Assembly (NCBI RefSeq): GCF_033095985.1
Contig: NZ_AP026802.1
Location: 186,001 to 250,000 of the forward strand
Source: Xylocopilactobacillus apicola
GTDB taxonomy: Bacteria; Bacillota; Bacilli; Lactobacillales; Lactobacillaceae
Direction of reading: 5' to 3'
Length of the DNA: 64,000 nucleotides
Shown: in pieces, positions 8,609 to 18,322 of the stretch
Layout: each line of letters opens with the position of its first letter
How positions within the stretch are numbered: the stretch's first letter is position 1
Position numbers and translations under genes: made by a program
Notes under the pieces: generated by a model
Databases searched by the model: none
What the model was told of the DNA's origin: nothing
The model's input: only the letters and a program-made list of their open reading frames with translations

Positions 8609-10027
8609 TTAGTCACTCATTGCGAATTTATTGGTCATTTCATTTGAAGCAATAAAGACCAATTCGCCTAAAAGTTTGTGGGATTCTTCCATAACTTCGT
8701 CAGCCATTTTTTTGTTTGCAGCTGCGAGAATCTCTGTGACCTTCTTGTCGCTCGTTTTAACCAATTCATCAGTTTCTTTGATTACTTGGTGCGCAAAACC
8801 CATTGTTTTTTCTTGGTAAGCGGCGATGGTTTGGGCTGTTTGTTTAAAATGTGGGTCAGCAATTGTTGCCATGATTCGGTTAATCCAATAGAAGCTTTCA
8901 GTCGTTGGAGTTTTTGGCGTGTGGGAAAAAGCTTCTGGCTGAGTGTCAACGTTGGTATAGATTGGCATCATTGTATTAAATGGCATTGAACCATACGCTA
9001 GCCACTGAATCGCCCGATGAGATTCTTCAACGTCGGGGCGAATTTGAAGCAAGCTAGTTTCGTTGGTGCGGTTAATTCCGATTGGTCTAAATTCGTGTTT
9101 CAAATCTGATGATCCAAAAGTTCCGTATGGGTCATAAGCGGTGTCTTGATAGTGGCTGCTGAGCACGTATTTGATATCTTCAACCGTAATTTTTCGAAAT
9201 GGTCGAGTGCAAAAAGGAATGGTATCGCTCATCGGATATTGTTGAACGCTTGGCGTCAAAAAGCGCTGAATGAACCATGCACGCGGCGTGTTGTAGTGAT
9301 GATCGATATCAGAATGAGATCCAAAAGCCAAACGAGCATTGAGTTTACCGTCAAGGCTTAAATCTAAATGATTCTCTTCGACCCATTCTTTTAGATCAGC
9401 ACTATACATGAAATTATCAGGGTCATCGAAATTGATAACTTGGATTCCTAGTTGATTAGGAATTGTTGCATAAGCATCATCTGGCACCCTTTGAGCAACC
9501 CAGTGATGACCGCCGACAGTTTCTAAAAACCAAACTTCATCAACATCGGAAAATGCAATTCCATTGTGTTCGTAAGTTCCAAATTCTTCAAGGAGCTTGC
9601 CAGTTCTTTCAACACCCTCACGAGCAGAGTGAATATACGGTAAGACGATTGTTAAGAAATCTTCTTCTCCCAGCCCATCTTTGACCATTGGATCAGCGCC
9701 AAGCACTCGTTCGTTTGTCGTGATAGTTTCAGTAGCACTCATTGCGACGTTTTCGGAATTAATCCCAGCTTCGCCCCAAATTCCGTCTTCGTCAGTGTCG
9801 GCGTTAGGAACGCTAGTGTAGCGCATCGGATTGTCTGGCAAATCAAATTCGACTGCAGAATTTTTGGCGGTATAATGCCGTGGTTGTTTGTCTGGTGTTA
9901 CTACGATAAATTTCTTGTCAGTAAAAGTTCCGGGACCACTATCCTCAGTCCGTGCGATCATAGTTGAGCCGTCGTAGCTTGCATTTTTGCCTACGAGAAT
10001 CGTGGTACAAGATGTATGTTGTTTCAT
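8609..10027 (-). CDS. C69 family dipeptidase (PepD-like)
   Basis: A 472-residue protein starting MKQHTSCTT. Cys7 matches the catalytic cysteine of lactobacillar PepD peptidases (family C69), which act as cytoplasmic dipeptidases of broad specificity. The family blocks ARTEDSG, GINSENVAMSATET and 'EVWFLETVGGHHWVAQRVPDD' are all present, and the length is typical. It complements PepT and PepN in this window. A GAGGAG site precedes ATG 10027, and the SDR gene follows after two bases. Confidence 0.9.
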   Translation of the reverse strand: MKQHTSCTTILVGKNASYDGSTMIARTEDSGPGTFTDKKFIVVTPDKQPRHYTAKNSAVEFDLPDNPMRYTSVPNADTDEDGIWGEAGINSENVAMSATETITTNERVLGADPMVKDGLGEEDFLTIVLPYIHSAREGVERTGKLLEEFGTYEHNGIAFSDVDEVWFLETVGGHHWVAQRVPDDAYATIPNQLGIQVINFDDPDNFMYSADLKEWVEENHLDLSLDGKLNARLAFGSHSDIDHHYNTPRAWFIQRFLTPSVQQYPMSDTIPFCTRPFRKITVEDIKYVLSSHYQDTAYDPYGTFGSSDLKHEFRPIGINRTNETSLLQIRPDVEESHRAIQWLAYGSMPFNTMMPIYTNVDTQPEAFSHTPKTPTTESFYWINRIMATIADPHFKQTAQTIAAYQEKTMGFAHQVIKETDELVKTSDKKVTEILAAANKKMADEVMEESHKLLGELVFIASNEMTNKFAMSD

Positions 10028-10105
10028 GAAAAAACTCCTCTTTATAATTTAATTAAGCTTTGGAGCATATTTTTGCTCCGAAAAAAATGATTATTGTGAC
10101 GATTC

Positions 10106-11065
10106 TTAAGAACTCATGTATTTTCTAAAGAATTCTATTTCCTCGCTGGTACATTTAGTGGCAATAGGGTCGTCGAGATGAAGTTGAAAGTCGTGGAGAC
10201 GCGGGGCATCGCTGTCGCCATAGGAATGAAGTTCGTGATAAATTCCTTTTGCTCTTAGGTAACCTGAGAGCAAAAACGTGCTGTCCCGTAGAAAGTCTTC
10301 AGTTGCAGTCATCAAAAAAAGCGGCGGCATCTTTGAAGTTAAATATTTCTCGGCGTTTAATTGATCATGATTTTTGATTCGAACTTCGGGTGTGAAATAA
10401 ATTTCTGATGGTCCGGCCATGTAATCAGTTTGCGCCAACAAGTATGCTCCACAATTCAAAACTGCCGCTTTAATATTGAGCTTAGGAACTTGATAGCCAA
10501 AATGCTTGCGATATTCACTATTTGTATAAGCGACTAATAATTGTTCTGCCATTTGGGCTCCAGCGCTGTCGCCAATTACAAAAATATTTTTTAAATCCAG
10601 CTGATATCTTTCGGCGTGCTCGGGTTTGCAAATCCATTGAAAGACTTGGTTCAAATCTTCAAGCTCTGCTGGAAATTGCACGCTTGGTGCTAAGCGATAG
10701 CTAGCATTTACCACGGCAAAACCATATTTTGCAAGGCTTAAACAATAGATTTGATAGGTTTCTTTGGTCCCGTAAATCCAACCGCCACCATGGATATTAA
10801 TAATGACGGGGATTGGACTGCCAGCTTGCCGCTCGGAAGGGAGATAAACATCGAGTAGGTTATATTTAGGATCCAGTCCGTAGAGAAGATCATTGAATTG
10901 GTCGACCTCAGGAATTTCATGAGGCAGTCCAGCTTCTCTTTTTTCATCAGTTGCTTTGAATAACGCGCGGGCAGCTTCAACTTGTTTTAAAAGTTCTTCA
11001 CGAGTCAAGGATTTTCCTTCGTTGTTTTGACTTAAAAACTTTTTGATTTCTTCTGGTCCTTCCAT
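10106..11065 (-). CDS. Alpha/beta hydrolase (acetyl-esterase-like)
   Basis: A 319-residue hydrolase of the hormone-sensitive lipase type. The oxyanion motif HGGG is at residues 92-95, the nucleophile S167 lies in GDSAG, an aspartate lies in TATEDFLRD (D257 or D261) and the histidine is H291. No signal peptide, so it is cytoplasmic. The natural ester substrate cannot be inferred. It lies 15 bases after the HAD phosphatase gene and 78 bases before pepD, which suggests one leftward transcription unit. Confidence 0.9.
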   Translation of the reverse strand: MEGPEEIKKFLSQNNEGKSLTREELLKQVEAARALFKATDEKREAGLPHEIPEVDQFNDLLYGLDPKYNLLDVYLPSERQAGSPIPVIINIHGGGWIYGTKETYQIYCLSLAKYGFAVVNASYRLAPSVQFPAELEDLNQVFQWICKPEHAERYQLDLKNIFVIGDSAGAQMAEQLLVAYTNSEYRKHFGYQVPKLNIKAAVLNCGAYLLAQTDYMAGPSEIYFTPEVRIKNHDQLNAEKYLTSKMPPLFLMTATEDFLRDSTFLLSGYLRAKGIYHELHSYGDSDAPRLHDFQLHLDDPIATKCTSEEIEFFRKYMSS

Positions 11066-11080
11066 GTTGCTCTCCTTTAG

Positions 11081-11893
11081 CTAAAAAACAAATTTTTCAA
11101 AAGCTTCGGCGATTCCATCATGATCATTATCGCTCGTAACAAAAGTTGCAGCTTCTTTGACTGCCGCATGAGCGTTACCCATTGCAATTGATGTGCCAGC
11201 GACTTCAAACATCGATAGATCGTTGCGCTCATCGCCAATTGCCATTATCTCGTCTTTTTGCAAATCCAGATATTGCGCTAGATCGCTGGTTGCCTGACCT
11301 TTGCTTGCTTTAGCGTTTAACACTTCGAGGAAAACAGGAGACGAACGCACGATGTAATAACCTTCGCCAAACTGGGCTTTTAATGGAGTTTCAATTTGGT
11401 CCAGTAGTTCAACTGGGCCAGTAAAAAGTGATTTAACAAGGGTGAAGTTTACAGGTAGATCTGTAGGATCTAGAACTGTTAAACCAGCTTCGTTTTCGTT
11501 GGCCTGAACAACAGTAAACCAATTAATTTGATGGTTTGTGGTGTAAATTTGGCTGTGATCATCAAGAACGTTAAAATTAACTTGGTATTTGTTACTAAAT
11601 TGGCTAAATTTTTCAAAATCACTAGTTGGCAAAACGTGTTTTTGGACGATATTGCCAGAGATAGTCTCGATTACTCCGCCGTTATAAGTAATCACATATT
11701 GGTCATTGCCAGAAAGACCTAGCTGTTCTAAAAATGGTGCGACGCCAGCAGGCGGCCGACCAGAGCAAATTACAACTTTGACCCCCTGTTCAGCGGCCTT
11801 TTTAACTGCGGTAATTGTTGAAGGGACGATTTGGTGTTGTGAATTGAGTAAAGTTTCGTCCACATCAATTGTAACTAGTTTAATTTTTTTCAT
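11081..11893 (-). CDS. Cof-type HAD-IIB family phosphatase
   Basis: A 270-residue haloacid-dehalogenase phosphatase. Motif I is DVDETLL (nucleophile D10, acid D12), motif II is the serine in CSGRP, and motif IV is GDERNDLSMF (D221, N224, D225). The large insert between motifs II and III is the type IIB cap that sets substrate choice. The usual role is hydrolysis of sugar phosphates or similar metabolites in the cytoplasm. It is the first gene of the leftward set with the esterase, dipeptidase and SDR. Confidence 0.9.
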   Translation of the reverse strand: MKKIKLVTIDVDETLLNSQHQIVPSTITAVKKAAEQGVKVVICSGRPPAGVAPFLEQLGLSGNDQYVITYNGGVIETISGNIVQKHVLPTSDFEKFSQFSNKYQVNFNVLDDHSQIYTTNHQINWFTVVQANENEAGLTVLDPTDLPVNFTLVKSLFTGPVELLDQIETPLKAQFGEGYYIVRSSPVFLEVLNAKASKGQATSDLAQYLDLQKDEIMAIGDERNDLSMFEVAGTSIAMGNAHAAVKEAATFVTSDNDHDGIAEAFEKFVF

Positions 11894-11949
11894 TTTTTTA
11901 CCTTTATCTTTATAGAGTCATATTTAATAATAGGAAAAAAGAGAGTTTT

Positions 11950-12195
11950 ATGCAACGAATAAATTCATCATTTTTTACTGGTCGGAGTACTTCCGAAATT
12001 ACGCGAGATCTTTTGGGAAAAAAATTAGTTTATCTTACTCCCAGAGGTTTGATCGCTGTCTGGATTGTTGAAGTCGAGAGTTACCTGGGTGTTAACGATT
12101 CCGCAGCGCATGCCTACAATGGGCGCCGCTCACATTTTGTTAGTGGCATCAAAAAATCGCAACAGGATTTGATAAATTATGGATGGAAAAGATAA
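11950..12195 (+). pseudogene. Truncated 3-methyladenine DNA glycosylase (MPG/AAG family)
   Basis: The first 60 or so residues match the start of the MPG family: FFTGRSTSEITRDLLGKKL, then the IVEVESYLGVNDSAAHAYNGRRS block that contains the catalytic glutamate region. The family normally continues for about 200 residues through the RN-MYG-G-YVY core, but here the frame ends after 81 residues (DLINYGWKR). Neither the rest of the domain nor a shifted continuation is visible before the next promoter. A base-excision repair gene has probably been lost by deletion. Confidence 0.75.
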
Positions 12196-12285
12196 GGTTA
12201 CTATTTGGTTACAAATAAAAAAAACAGGACAAAACTTGGTAGAATGGATTCAACCAATTTAAGAAACTAGGAGAAAAATTTTTAC

Positions 12286-13986
12286 ATGCATAAAAAAACC
12301 ATTGCTAAAATTGCAGGAGTCCTTGTGGCTCTATGCTTTTTAGCCGTATCAGTGATCCCACTGACTCAAAATCGTCAGCCAGTTGTTACTAAAGCATATG
12401 CTGATGTCAATACTTATATTCTTCAAAATAATTTTCCTAACCCGAATATTCAAACCCGCAAAACCCCTTTTTGGGGCGTGGGAGCCGCTTATCGTAACGG
12501 GGTTGGTCGTCCTGAGGGAATCGTTGTTCATGAGACAGCTAATAACAACGATGCTATCGAAAACGAGATCGCTTACGAGTCTAACAATTGGAACGTGCCA
12601 GGTCGAGAATCCTACGTCCACGCATTTGTTGATCGCTCACAAATTATTAACACAGCGAGCACTGATTTAACTTGCTGGGGTGCAGGACCGGTTGCAAATG
12701 CTCGTTATATCTCGATTGAACTTTGTCGGGAAAAGACGTTTGATAATTTTGCCCGTTCAGTGAATAATGACGCATATTATGTGGCTTATTTATTAAAGAA
12801 GTACAACTTACCAGTAACTAATGCTACTCATACTGGCTCTGGGACAGTTTGGTCGCATCACGCAGTTTCTAACTTTTTAGGCGGAACTAACCATACTGAT
12901 CCAACGGGATATTTCAGTTCTTGGGGATATTCGATGGACCAATTCTTCCAGTTAGTTCAGTATAAATACAACAATCTTGGAGTTGAGCCAGCAGAGAAAG
13001 TTGCAAGTAAAGCTAACATTTCTGAAAGTGAAGTCGTGAGTGGTAAAGCTAGTAATCAGCCATTCTATTATTTAACAGATGCTGGAATCGTTAAAGGCGG
13101 TAGCGCAAATCAATTTATCGGCAACACTTATCAAGCAACTTCAATTGTAAAAACTAAAAATAACGGAATTTATACGTTGTTAACAAATGGAGGGGCACCA
13201 CTTGCTTGGGTTCGCACTGGCCAGCTTTCACTAGGCGGTAATGATCCAATTGCTTCACAGATTTCTGTTAAGAATATTGCCTATCTAACCGATAACTCGC
13301 CACTCTATTACTCGTTAGGTAATGGTTTTCAGGCAAATGACATCAGTGGACCATATTCTTATAGTATTAAATCAGTCGCTAAAACTGAAAGCGGCCGGAT
13401 TTTCTATCTTTTAGTTGACAATTGGACTGCTGAACCGTTTATGTGGGTCGAGAATAAAAACGCTAGCTTAAAGGATAGTTTGGGCTCTGAGATTGTTTCG
13501 ACAATTAAAGGTTCGCCTGCTTTGCCTGATAAGAAAGGGAGCAAACTTCCGGCGGCAGTTTCTGTCTTACAAGCTGCTCCGACTTCTTGGCTGTTAGAAG
13601 ATGGTCTTCATCCGACTAACGATACTACAAGAGTTGGCACGCAAGTGTACGTATTAGGGAATCGTGATATTAATCAGATCAATTATACGAGCGTTAGTGT
13701 CGACGGTTTTGATTCCATCGGTTATGTTCCAACATCAACTTTGAAGTATCAAACTGAGAATTTAACTAGTATCATCTCAAAACAGTCTGGAAACGGGATT
13801 GTTAATAATGCAGCCGGAGCACAAGTTTACTCATGGCCTGGCGGCACCCCGATTTCAGGTTCGATTTTGCCGCAAGGCAGCGCTTGGAAGTTCACGACCG
13901 TGGTAACTACAACTGATAACGTTGAATGGTATCAGGTTGGCGGTTATCAATGGATTAAAGGAAGTAACATCAATATTCAGTACTAG
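12286..13986 (+). CDS. Secreted N-acetylmuramoyl-L-alanine amidase with GW-like cell-wall binding region
   Basis: A 566-residue exported protein. The signal peptide runs to about residue 39 (AYA before DVNTY). An Amidase_2 (PGRP-fold) domain spans about residues 55-225: His82 in VVHETAN, a second His in the SHHAVS region and the NHTDP motif supply the zinc site. The rest (about 245-566) holds repeated SH3/GW-like units (YYLTDAGIVKGG, AYLTDNSPLYYS, EWYQVGGYQWIKG) that usually bind wall polymers. It cleaves the peptide-glycan link of peptidoglycan, so it is an autolysin candidate. It is monocistronic, with an extended -10 (TGG-TAGAAT, 12237-12245) upstream and a terminator downstream. Confidence 0.88.
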   Translation: MHKKTIAKIAGVLVALCFLAVSVIPLTQNRQPVVTKAYADVNTYILQNNFPNPNIQTRKTPFWGVGAAYRNGVGRPEGIVVHETANNNDAIENEIAYESNNWNVPGRESYVHAFVDRSQIINTASTDLTCWGAGPVANARYISIELCREKTFDNFARSVNNDAYYVAYLLKKYNLPVTNATHTGSGTVWSHHAVSNFLGGTNHTDPTGYFSSWGYSMDQFFQLVQYKYNNLGVEPAEKVASKANISESEVVSGKASNQPFYYLTDAGIVKGGSANQFIGNTYQATSIVKTKNNGIYTLLTNGGAPLAWVRTGQLSLGGNDPIASQISVKNIAYLTDNSPLYYSLGNGFQANDISGPYSYSIKSVAKTESGRIFYLLVDNWTAEPFMWVENKNASLKDSLGSEIVSTIKGSPALPDKKGSKLPAAVSVLQAAPTSWLLEDGLHPTNDTTRVGTQVYVLGNRDINQINYTSVSVDGFDSIGYVPTSTLKYQTENLTSIISKQSGNGIVNNAAGAQVYSWPGGTPISGSILPQGSAWKFTTVVTTTDNVEWYQVGGYQWIKGSNINIQY

Positions 13987-13992
13987 ATTCAA

Positions 13993-14018
13993 AGGCATTG
14001 CTGAGGCAGTGCTTTTTT
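13993..14018 (+). terminator. Intrinsic terminator after the amidase gene
   Basis: AGGCATTGC pairs with GCAGTGCTT (two G-U pairs, 4-base loop), followed by T6. Confidence 0.8.
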
Positions 14019-14071
14019 GTTTGCCGACAGTTGAATCTTGTTGAAATGATTGTTATAACTAAGTAAGGAAT

Positions 14072-14488
14072 TTAGTTTTTGCTTTTGAAAATCCACTTAG
14101 AGAAAACGTAATTGATCAACACGATTAGAATTTGGCTGATCAACTTGACCAGAAGTTTGTTTTGCTGCATGAGGTCAATTCCGAGATACACAATTAGATC
14201 ATCAGCAAATAAAGAAAAAGTTCGGGCAGCTAGAAACCACCAAAATTCGAGGATTCTGGCTTTGAAACCTTGAGCTTTACTGTTGAAAACCCATTTACGA
14301 TTGGTGAAAAAAGCAAATAGGAAAGAAATGAACCAGGCGATTGTATTTGCCCAGACCGTCTTCATTTCAGGCATCGCAAATGTTAAGGCAAAGAAAACGA
14401 TGTAGTTAACTGCCGTGGTCAGAATTCCAAATATCAAATAGGTGATAATTTCTTTCTTCTTGGGTTCTAAATTTTTAAATTTATCCAT
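14072..14488 (-). CDS. GtrA family membrane protein
   Basis: A 138-residue protein with four predicted membrane spans and the GtrA signatures YLIFGILTTAVNYIVF near the start, FFTNRKWVF in the middle and NYVFSKWIFK at the end. GtrA-like proteins help move lipid-linked sugars across the membrane for wall or polysaccharide glycosylation, usually beside a glycosyltransferase. None is adjacent here, so its partner is unknown. It is transcribed away from the histidine kinase gene. Confidence 0.85.
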   Translation of the reverse strand: MDKFKNLEPKKKEIITYLIFGILTTAVNYIVFFALTFAMPEMKTVWANTIAWFISFLFAFFTNRKWVFNSKAQGFKARILEFWWFLAARTFSLFADDLIVYLGIDLMQQNKLLVKLISQILIVLINYVFSKWIFKSKN

Positions 14489-14539
14489 TATTTTATTCTA
14501 AACGATTAAATCTAAAATCGCCTTAATTTTAAGAGAAAA

Positions 14540-15688
14540 ATGAACAATAATAAAAAAATTAAATTATCCCGGCGCGAAGTGTTTGAACTTATTGCCGAGG
14601 GATTCATCACAATCGGGATCATGGTTTTGGTAAGTTTTGCCCTGATCATCATCACGATTCAATTTGGGGGCGACGGCCCTTTTGTGCAACGAAGTGGCTC
14701 GATATTTTATCGCGGGATGCCGGTTCCGTCATTTGGTAATGACTTTTGGAGCTTCGAAACTTTTTTGTATCTATTTTTTGGACTGTTCGATATTTCGGTG
14801 GTAGTTTGGCGCTTGCTTCGGCGCTATCACCTGATGGAAATGCGCCATGTGATTGCCGCAATGCAAGAAATCGCGGACGGTCATTTGGAAAAAAGAATTG
14901 ATTATCAAGTAAATCGAGAGCTTCAAGGCGTTGTTGATTCGATTAATGCGCTAGTCGATAGTGCCGTTCATTCAATGAAAGAGGAACGGAGAATTGAACA
15001 AAGCAAAGACGAGCTGATCACCAACGTATCTCATGATCTAAGAACGCCGTTAACGAGCATTATTGGCTATCTTAATTTAATTGAGGACGACCAGACGCTT
15101 GATCTGGCAACAATTCGCAAGTACGTTCACATCGCTTTTGCCAAGGCAGGACAAATGAAGTACTTGACCGACGATCTGTTTGCCTACACCAAACTAAACT
15201 CGCAAAAAGTGAGTTACAATTACACAGTTTTTAACATGAACGAATTAATCGAACAGTTATCTGCTGATTTTGAGCTAGAGGCTGAAAAGTCCGGTCTTCG
15301 CATTGATAGCGTGGTACCAGCTAATCCGATTACAGTTGAGCTCGATTCTGAGAAATTAGGGCGGGCGCTGTCTAATTTGGTCAGTAATGCCTTAAAATAT
15401 GCCAAAAAAGGTACTTTTATTCGGATCGTTCTGTCTGATTTAGGCGATCAAATTGCGATTCGAGTCGAGAACGACGGGCCCAAAATTCCGACAACGTCGC
15501 TTAATAAAATCTTTGAGCGCTTTTACCGGGTTGATGCAGCTCGTTCAGGCTCAAGTGGCAGCGGGCTAGGGCTTGCGATTGTCCAAAATATTGTTGAAGG
15601 TTTGGGCGGAACAGTTAAAGTAACATCTAATCGGGAGCTCACAAGTTTTATTATTGAGCTGCCAAAAAATGGGAGAGACGTAAAATAA
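14540..15688 (+). CDS. Sensor histidine kinase (VanS-like), without an adjacent response regulator
   Basis: A 382-residue membrane kinase. Two transmembrane spans (about residues 21-41 and 73-92) enclose a short extracellular loop. Then come a HAMP-like linker, the DHp helix with phospho-acceptor H165 in NVSHDLRTP, and the ATPase domain (N box NLVSNALKYA, then a GSGLGLAI G box). No receiver gene is next to it; upstream is the divergent gtrA gene. The D,D-carboxypeptidase gene begins immediately after its stop (TAAATG), so the kinase probably senses or responds to wall state. Confidence 0.9.
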   Translation: MNNNKKIKLSRREVFELIAEGFITIGIMVLVSFALIIITIQFGGDGPFVQRSGSIFYRGMPVPSFGNDFWSFETFLYLFFGLFDISVVVWRLLRRYHLMEMRHVIAAMQEIADGHLEKRIDYQVNRELQGVVDSINALVDSAVHSMKEERRIEQSKDELITNVSHDLRTPLTSIIGYLNLIEDDQTLDLATIRKYVHIAFAKAGQMKYLTDDLFAYTKLNSQKVSYNYTVFNMNELIEQLSADFELEAEKSGLRIDSVVPANPITVELDSEKLGRALSNLVSNALKYAKKGTFIRIVLSDLGDQIAIRVENDGPKIPTTSLNKIFERFYRVDAARSGSSGSGLGLAIVQNIVEGLGGTVKVTSNRELTSFIIELPKNGRDVK

Positions 15689-16951
15689 ATGGCTCAAATA
15701 CGACGCCAGCCTCGTAAACATCGTTCAATTTGGCTGATTTTATTTAAGATATTCGGAGTCTTATTGATTCCGTTGGTTTTAATAGCTTTTGAAATTCGTC
15801 CGACCGCTGATCGGTCTTTTCAAATTAAGCAAACAAATAAACAAATTCCCTCAATCACTGAAAGTGCTGATCTCAATGCGCAAGCTTTTATTCTAACGGA
15901 TAGCCAGACGGGGCAAATTATCTATGAAAAAAATATTCAGCAAAGTTTGCCAATCGCTTCTATTTCTAAAATTATTCCCGTTTATTTGATTTATCAAGCA
16001 CTCAAAGAGGGAAAAATAAAACTTACTGATCAGGTGAAAATTAGGCCGGAAATTGCTGATTTGAGCACCGTTAGTGGGCTTTCTAATGTTAAATTGAACG
16101 CTAATTCGACTTATAGCGTCGAAGATCTTTTGTATGCGACCCTTTTAAGCTCGGCAAATGCAGGTGTGATGGCACTTTCTGAACATTTGGCGCCCTTAGA
16201 TCAAATCAATCAAGCAGAACAGGATTTTCTGAAAAGCCTGAAAATTGAAGATTTTCTGATCGTTAATGTTAATGGTCTTCCCAATGACATGTTAGGGAGT
16301 TTGCGCAATCCAGGAACAGCCGTCGATGCAGATAACAAAATGTCAGCGAGTGCCGTTAGTCAAGTTGCAGCTAAATTGGTGACGGACTTTCCAGCAGTCT
16401 TAGATGTCAGTAAAAATTCTACTTATAAATTTAAAGCGGGAACAGCTGAGGCCCAAGATCTAAAAAGTACTAATCAACTTTTGCCTGGCGGGAATTTCGC
16501 CGACCCTAAGTTGGAGGTCGTGGGATTAAAGACGGGAACCAATGATGATGGGTATAGTTTTGTCGCAACTTTAAAGAAAGATCAGCGCTTGATGACAGCA
16601 GTGATTTTAAATGCGCCATCTGATCAAGCACGGTTTGGGCAAACCAGAGATTTTTTGCGCCGTTTTCAGCAAAATTATCACCTGATCACTATCAACTCTG
16701 ATACCAATCCAAACGTCAAAAAAGCAGCTAATTTGTTTAAAAATCAATATGATTTAAAGAGTGTTGAAAGTAAAGATTTAACTCTTTGGGTTCCCAATGA
16801 AGTTAAAGCAGAAGATTTTCATTTCAAACTTGAGTTTGATCGTGCTTATTTTCAGCAAACAAAAAAGCCAGGGTTAACCCTGACTCTCGATTTACCAGAA
16901 AATTCAGCGAAATTTATGACTGATTCGCCATTGGTTCTTAATCTACGCTGA
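15689..16951 (+). CDS. D-alanyl-D-alanine carboxypeptidase (S11, DacA-like)
   Basis: A 420-residue penicillin-binding protein with an N-terminal membrane anchor (about residues 13-35). It has all three active-site motifs: SISK with nucleophile S91, SAN at 155-157 and KTG at 281-283. It trims the terminal D-alanine of peptidoglycan stem peptides outside the membrane. Its start follows the histidine kinase stop with no gap, so translation is coupled. Its last nine bases overlap the convergent dnaB stop region. Confidence 0.9.
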   Translation: MAQIRRQPRKHRSIWLILFKIFGVLLIPLVLIAFEIRPTADRSFQIKQTNKQIPSITESADLNAQAFILTDSQTGQIIYEKNIQQSLPIASISKIIPVYLIYQALKEGKIKLTDQVKIRPEIADLSTVSGLSNVKLNANSTYSVEDLLYATLLSSANAGVMALSEHLAPLDQINQAEQDFLKSLKIEDFLIVNVNGLPNDMLGSLRNPGTAVDADNKMSASAVSQVAAKLVTDFPAVLDVSKNSTYKFKAGTAEAQDLKSTNQLLPGGNFADPKLEVVGLKTGTNDDGYSFVATLKKDQRLMTAVILNAPSDQARFGQTRDFLRRFQQNYHLITINSDTNPNVKKAANLFKNQYDLKSVESKDLTLWVPNEVKAEDFHFKLEFDRAYFQQTKKPGLTLTLDLPENSAKFMTDSPLVLNLR

Positions 16952-18322
16952 TTCTTCTTGCATCGCTAAATTTAAAAATTTGTTGTATGATTTTTTGAAC
17001 ATCAGGTTGACAGTTCCAAGGGCGCCAGCCCGGTTTTTGCTGACGATTACTTCGGTTTTGACCACATCTTGCTGGTTAAATGCAACATTATCGGGATTTT
17101 CTTCGCCATCCTCTGAATCTTCGCTGCCATAATAATCATCACGATACAAAAACGCAACAATATCGGCGTCCTGTTCGATCGAACCAGATTCACGGATATC
17201 AGAGAGAATCGGACGCTTATCTTGGCGCTGTTCAACACTTCTTGATAACTGGGAAAGAGCAATTACCGGCACGGCAAGCTCTTTAGCCAGTTTTTTTAGT
17301 TGTCTAGAAATTTGGGAGATTTCTTGTTGGCGATTTTCTCCTTTACCTTCAATCAGTTGAAGATAATCAACAACAATCAACCCAATATCATCAACTTCTT
17401 GCGCCAGTTTTTTGCATTTACTGCGAATTTCGGCGATCCGATTACCAGGCGTATCGTCGATATAAACATTGGTCTGACCCAAAATATTCATCGCAACGGT
17501 CAACTTCTCCCATTCCTCAGCCGTTAGGTTTCCGGTCTGCAGATTATTAGCGCTGATGTTACCTTCAGCACAAATCATTCGGTTTACAAGAGATTCTGCT
17601 GACATTTCCAAGCTAAAAATTGCGACGACTGATTTGGTTTGAACTGCGACATTTTGGGCAATGTTAAGAGCAAAAGCAGTTTTACCCATACTGGGACGGG
17701 CGGCGAGGATAATCAATTCGTCGGGGTGAAGTCCGTTTGTGAGCTGGTCTAAATAATGATATCCCGTCGTCAATCCGGTAATTCGGCTATCATTTTTGGA
17801 CATTTCCTCAATGTGTTCGAATGAGGTTTTTAAAATGTCGCTGATTTTTTGAAAACCTGCGCCATTGCGCTTGCCGTCGATTTCTAAGATTTGATTCTGA
17901 GCATCTTCAATTACTTGTTCAACTTGATCGCTGTCTTGAAAAGCTTGCGAAATAATATCACGGGCAGTTTGAATCAAGCGCCGCAATTTTGATTTCTCGC
18001 TAACAATATTGGCGTAATATTGCACATTTCTAGCAATTGGAGTTCTCTCGGCCAGCTGAGCCAGATAAGCCGTGCCGCCAATGTTTTCCAGTTGATGTTG
18101 ATCAGCTAAGCGGTCGCTAATAACCAAAACGTCAATCGTCTGATCTTCTTCGACCAAGTCAATCATCGTTTGGAAAATAATTTGGTTTTTGCGATCGTAA
18201 AAATCGCTTGGTTCGATGATCGAAAGGGCATCGCTATACCGATTAGGGTCAATAAAAATACCCCCGAGGACGCCTTGTTCAGCTTCGGGACTATTTGGTA
18301 GAGATGTTAAATTATCATTCAT
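16943..18322 (-). CDS. dnaB: Replicative DNA helicase DnaB
   Basis: A 459-residue hexameric helicase that unwinds DNA ahead of the replication fork. The N-terminal DnaB domain (EAEQGVLGGIF) is followed by a RecA-like motor with Walker A ARPSMGKT at 208-215 and the VVDYLQLI and SQLSRSVEQR motifs. Its ATG overlaps the rplI stop (TAATG), so the two are translationally coupled. The gdpP-rplI-dnaB order is common in Firmicutes. Confidence 0.97.
   Translation of the reverse strand: MNDNLTSLPNSPEAEQGVLGGIFIDPNRYSDALSIIEPSDFYDRKNQIIFQTMIDLVEEDQTIDVLVISDRLADQHQLENIGGTAYLAQLAERTPIARNVQYYANIVSEKSKLRRLIQTARDIISQAFQDSDQVEQVIEDAQNQILEIDGKRNGAGFQKISDILKTSFEHIEEMSKNDSRITGLTTGYHYLDQLTNGLHPDELIILAARPSMGKTAFALNIAQNVAVQTKSVVAIFSLEMSAESLVNRMICAEGNISANNLQTGNLTAEEWEKLTVAMNILGQTNVYIDDTPGNRIAEIRSKCKKLAQEVDDIGLIVVDYLQLIEGKGENRQQEISQISRQLKKLAKELAVPVIALSQLSRSVEQRQDKRPILSDIRESGSIEQDADIVAFLYRDDYYGSEDSEDGEENPDNVAFNQQDVVKTEVIVSKNRAGALGTVNLMFKKSYNKFLNLAMQEESA

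Noticed and set aside
10062..10079. Hairpin GGAGCA/TGCTCC between the esterase and dipeptidase genes, as a terminator
   Set aside because: On the transcribed strand the T run comes before the stem, not after, so it is not an intrinsic terminator. It may only be a leader hairpin.
16943..16951. Nine-base overlap of the carboxypeptidase and dnaB ends as something unusual
   Set aside because: Short convergent overlaps of this size are ordinary in compact genomes.
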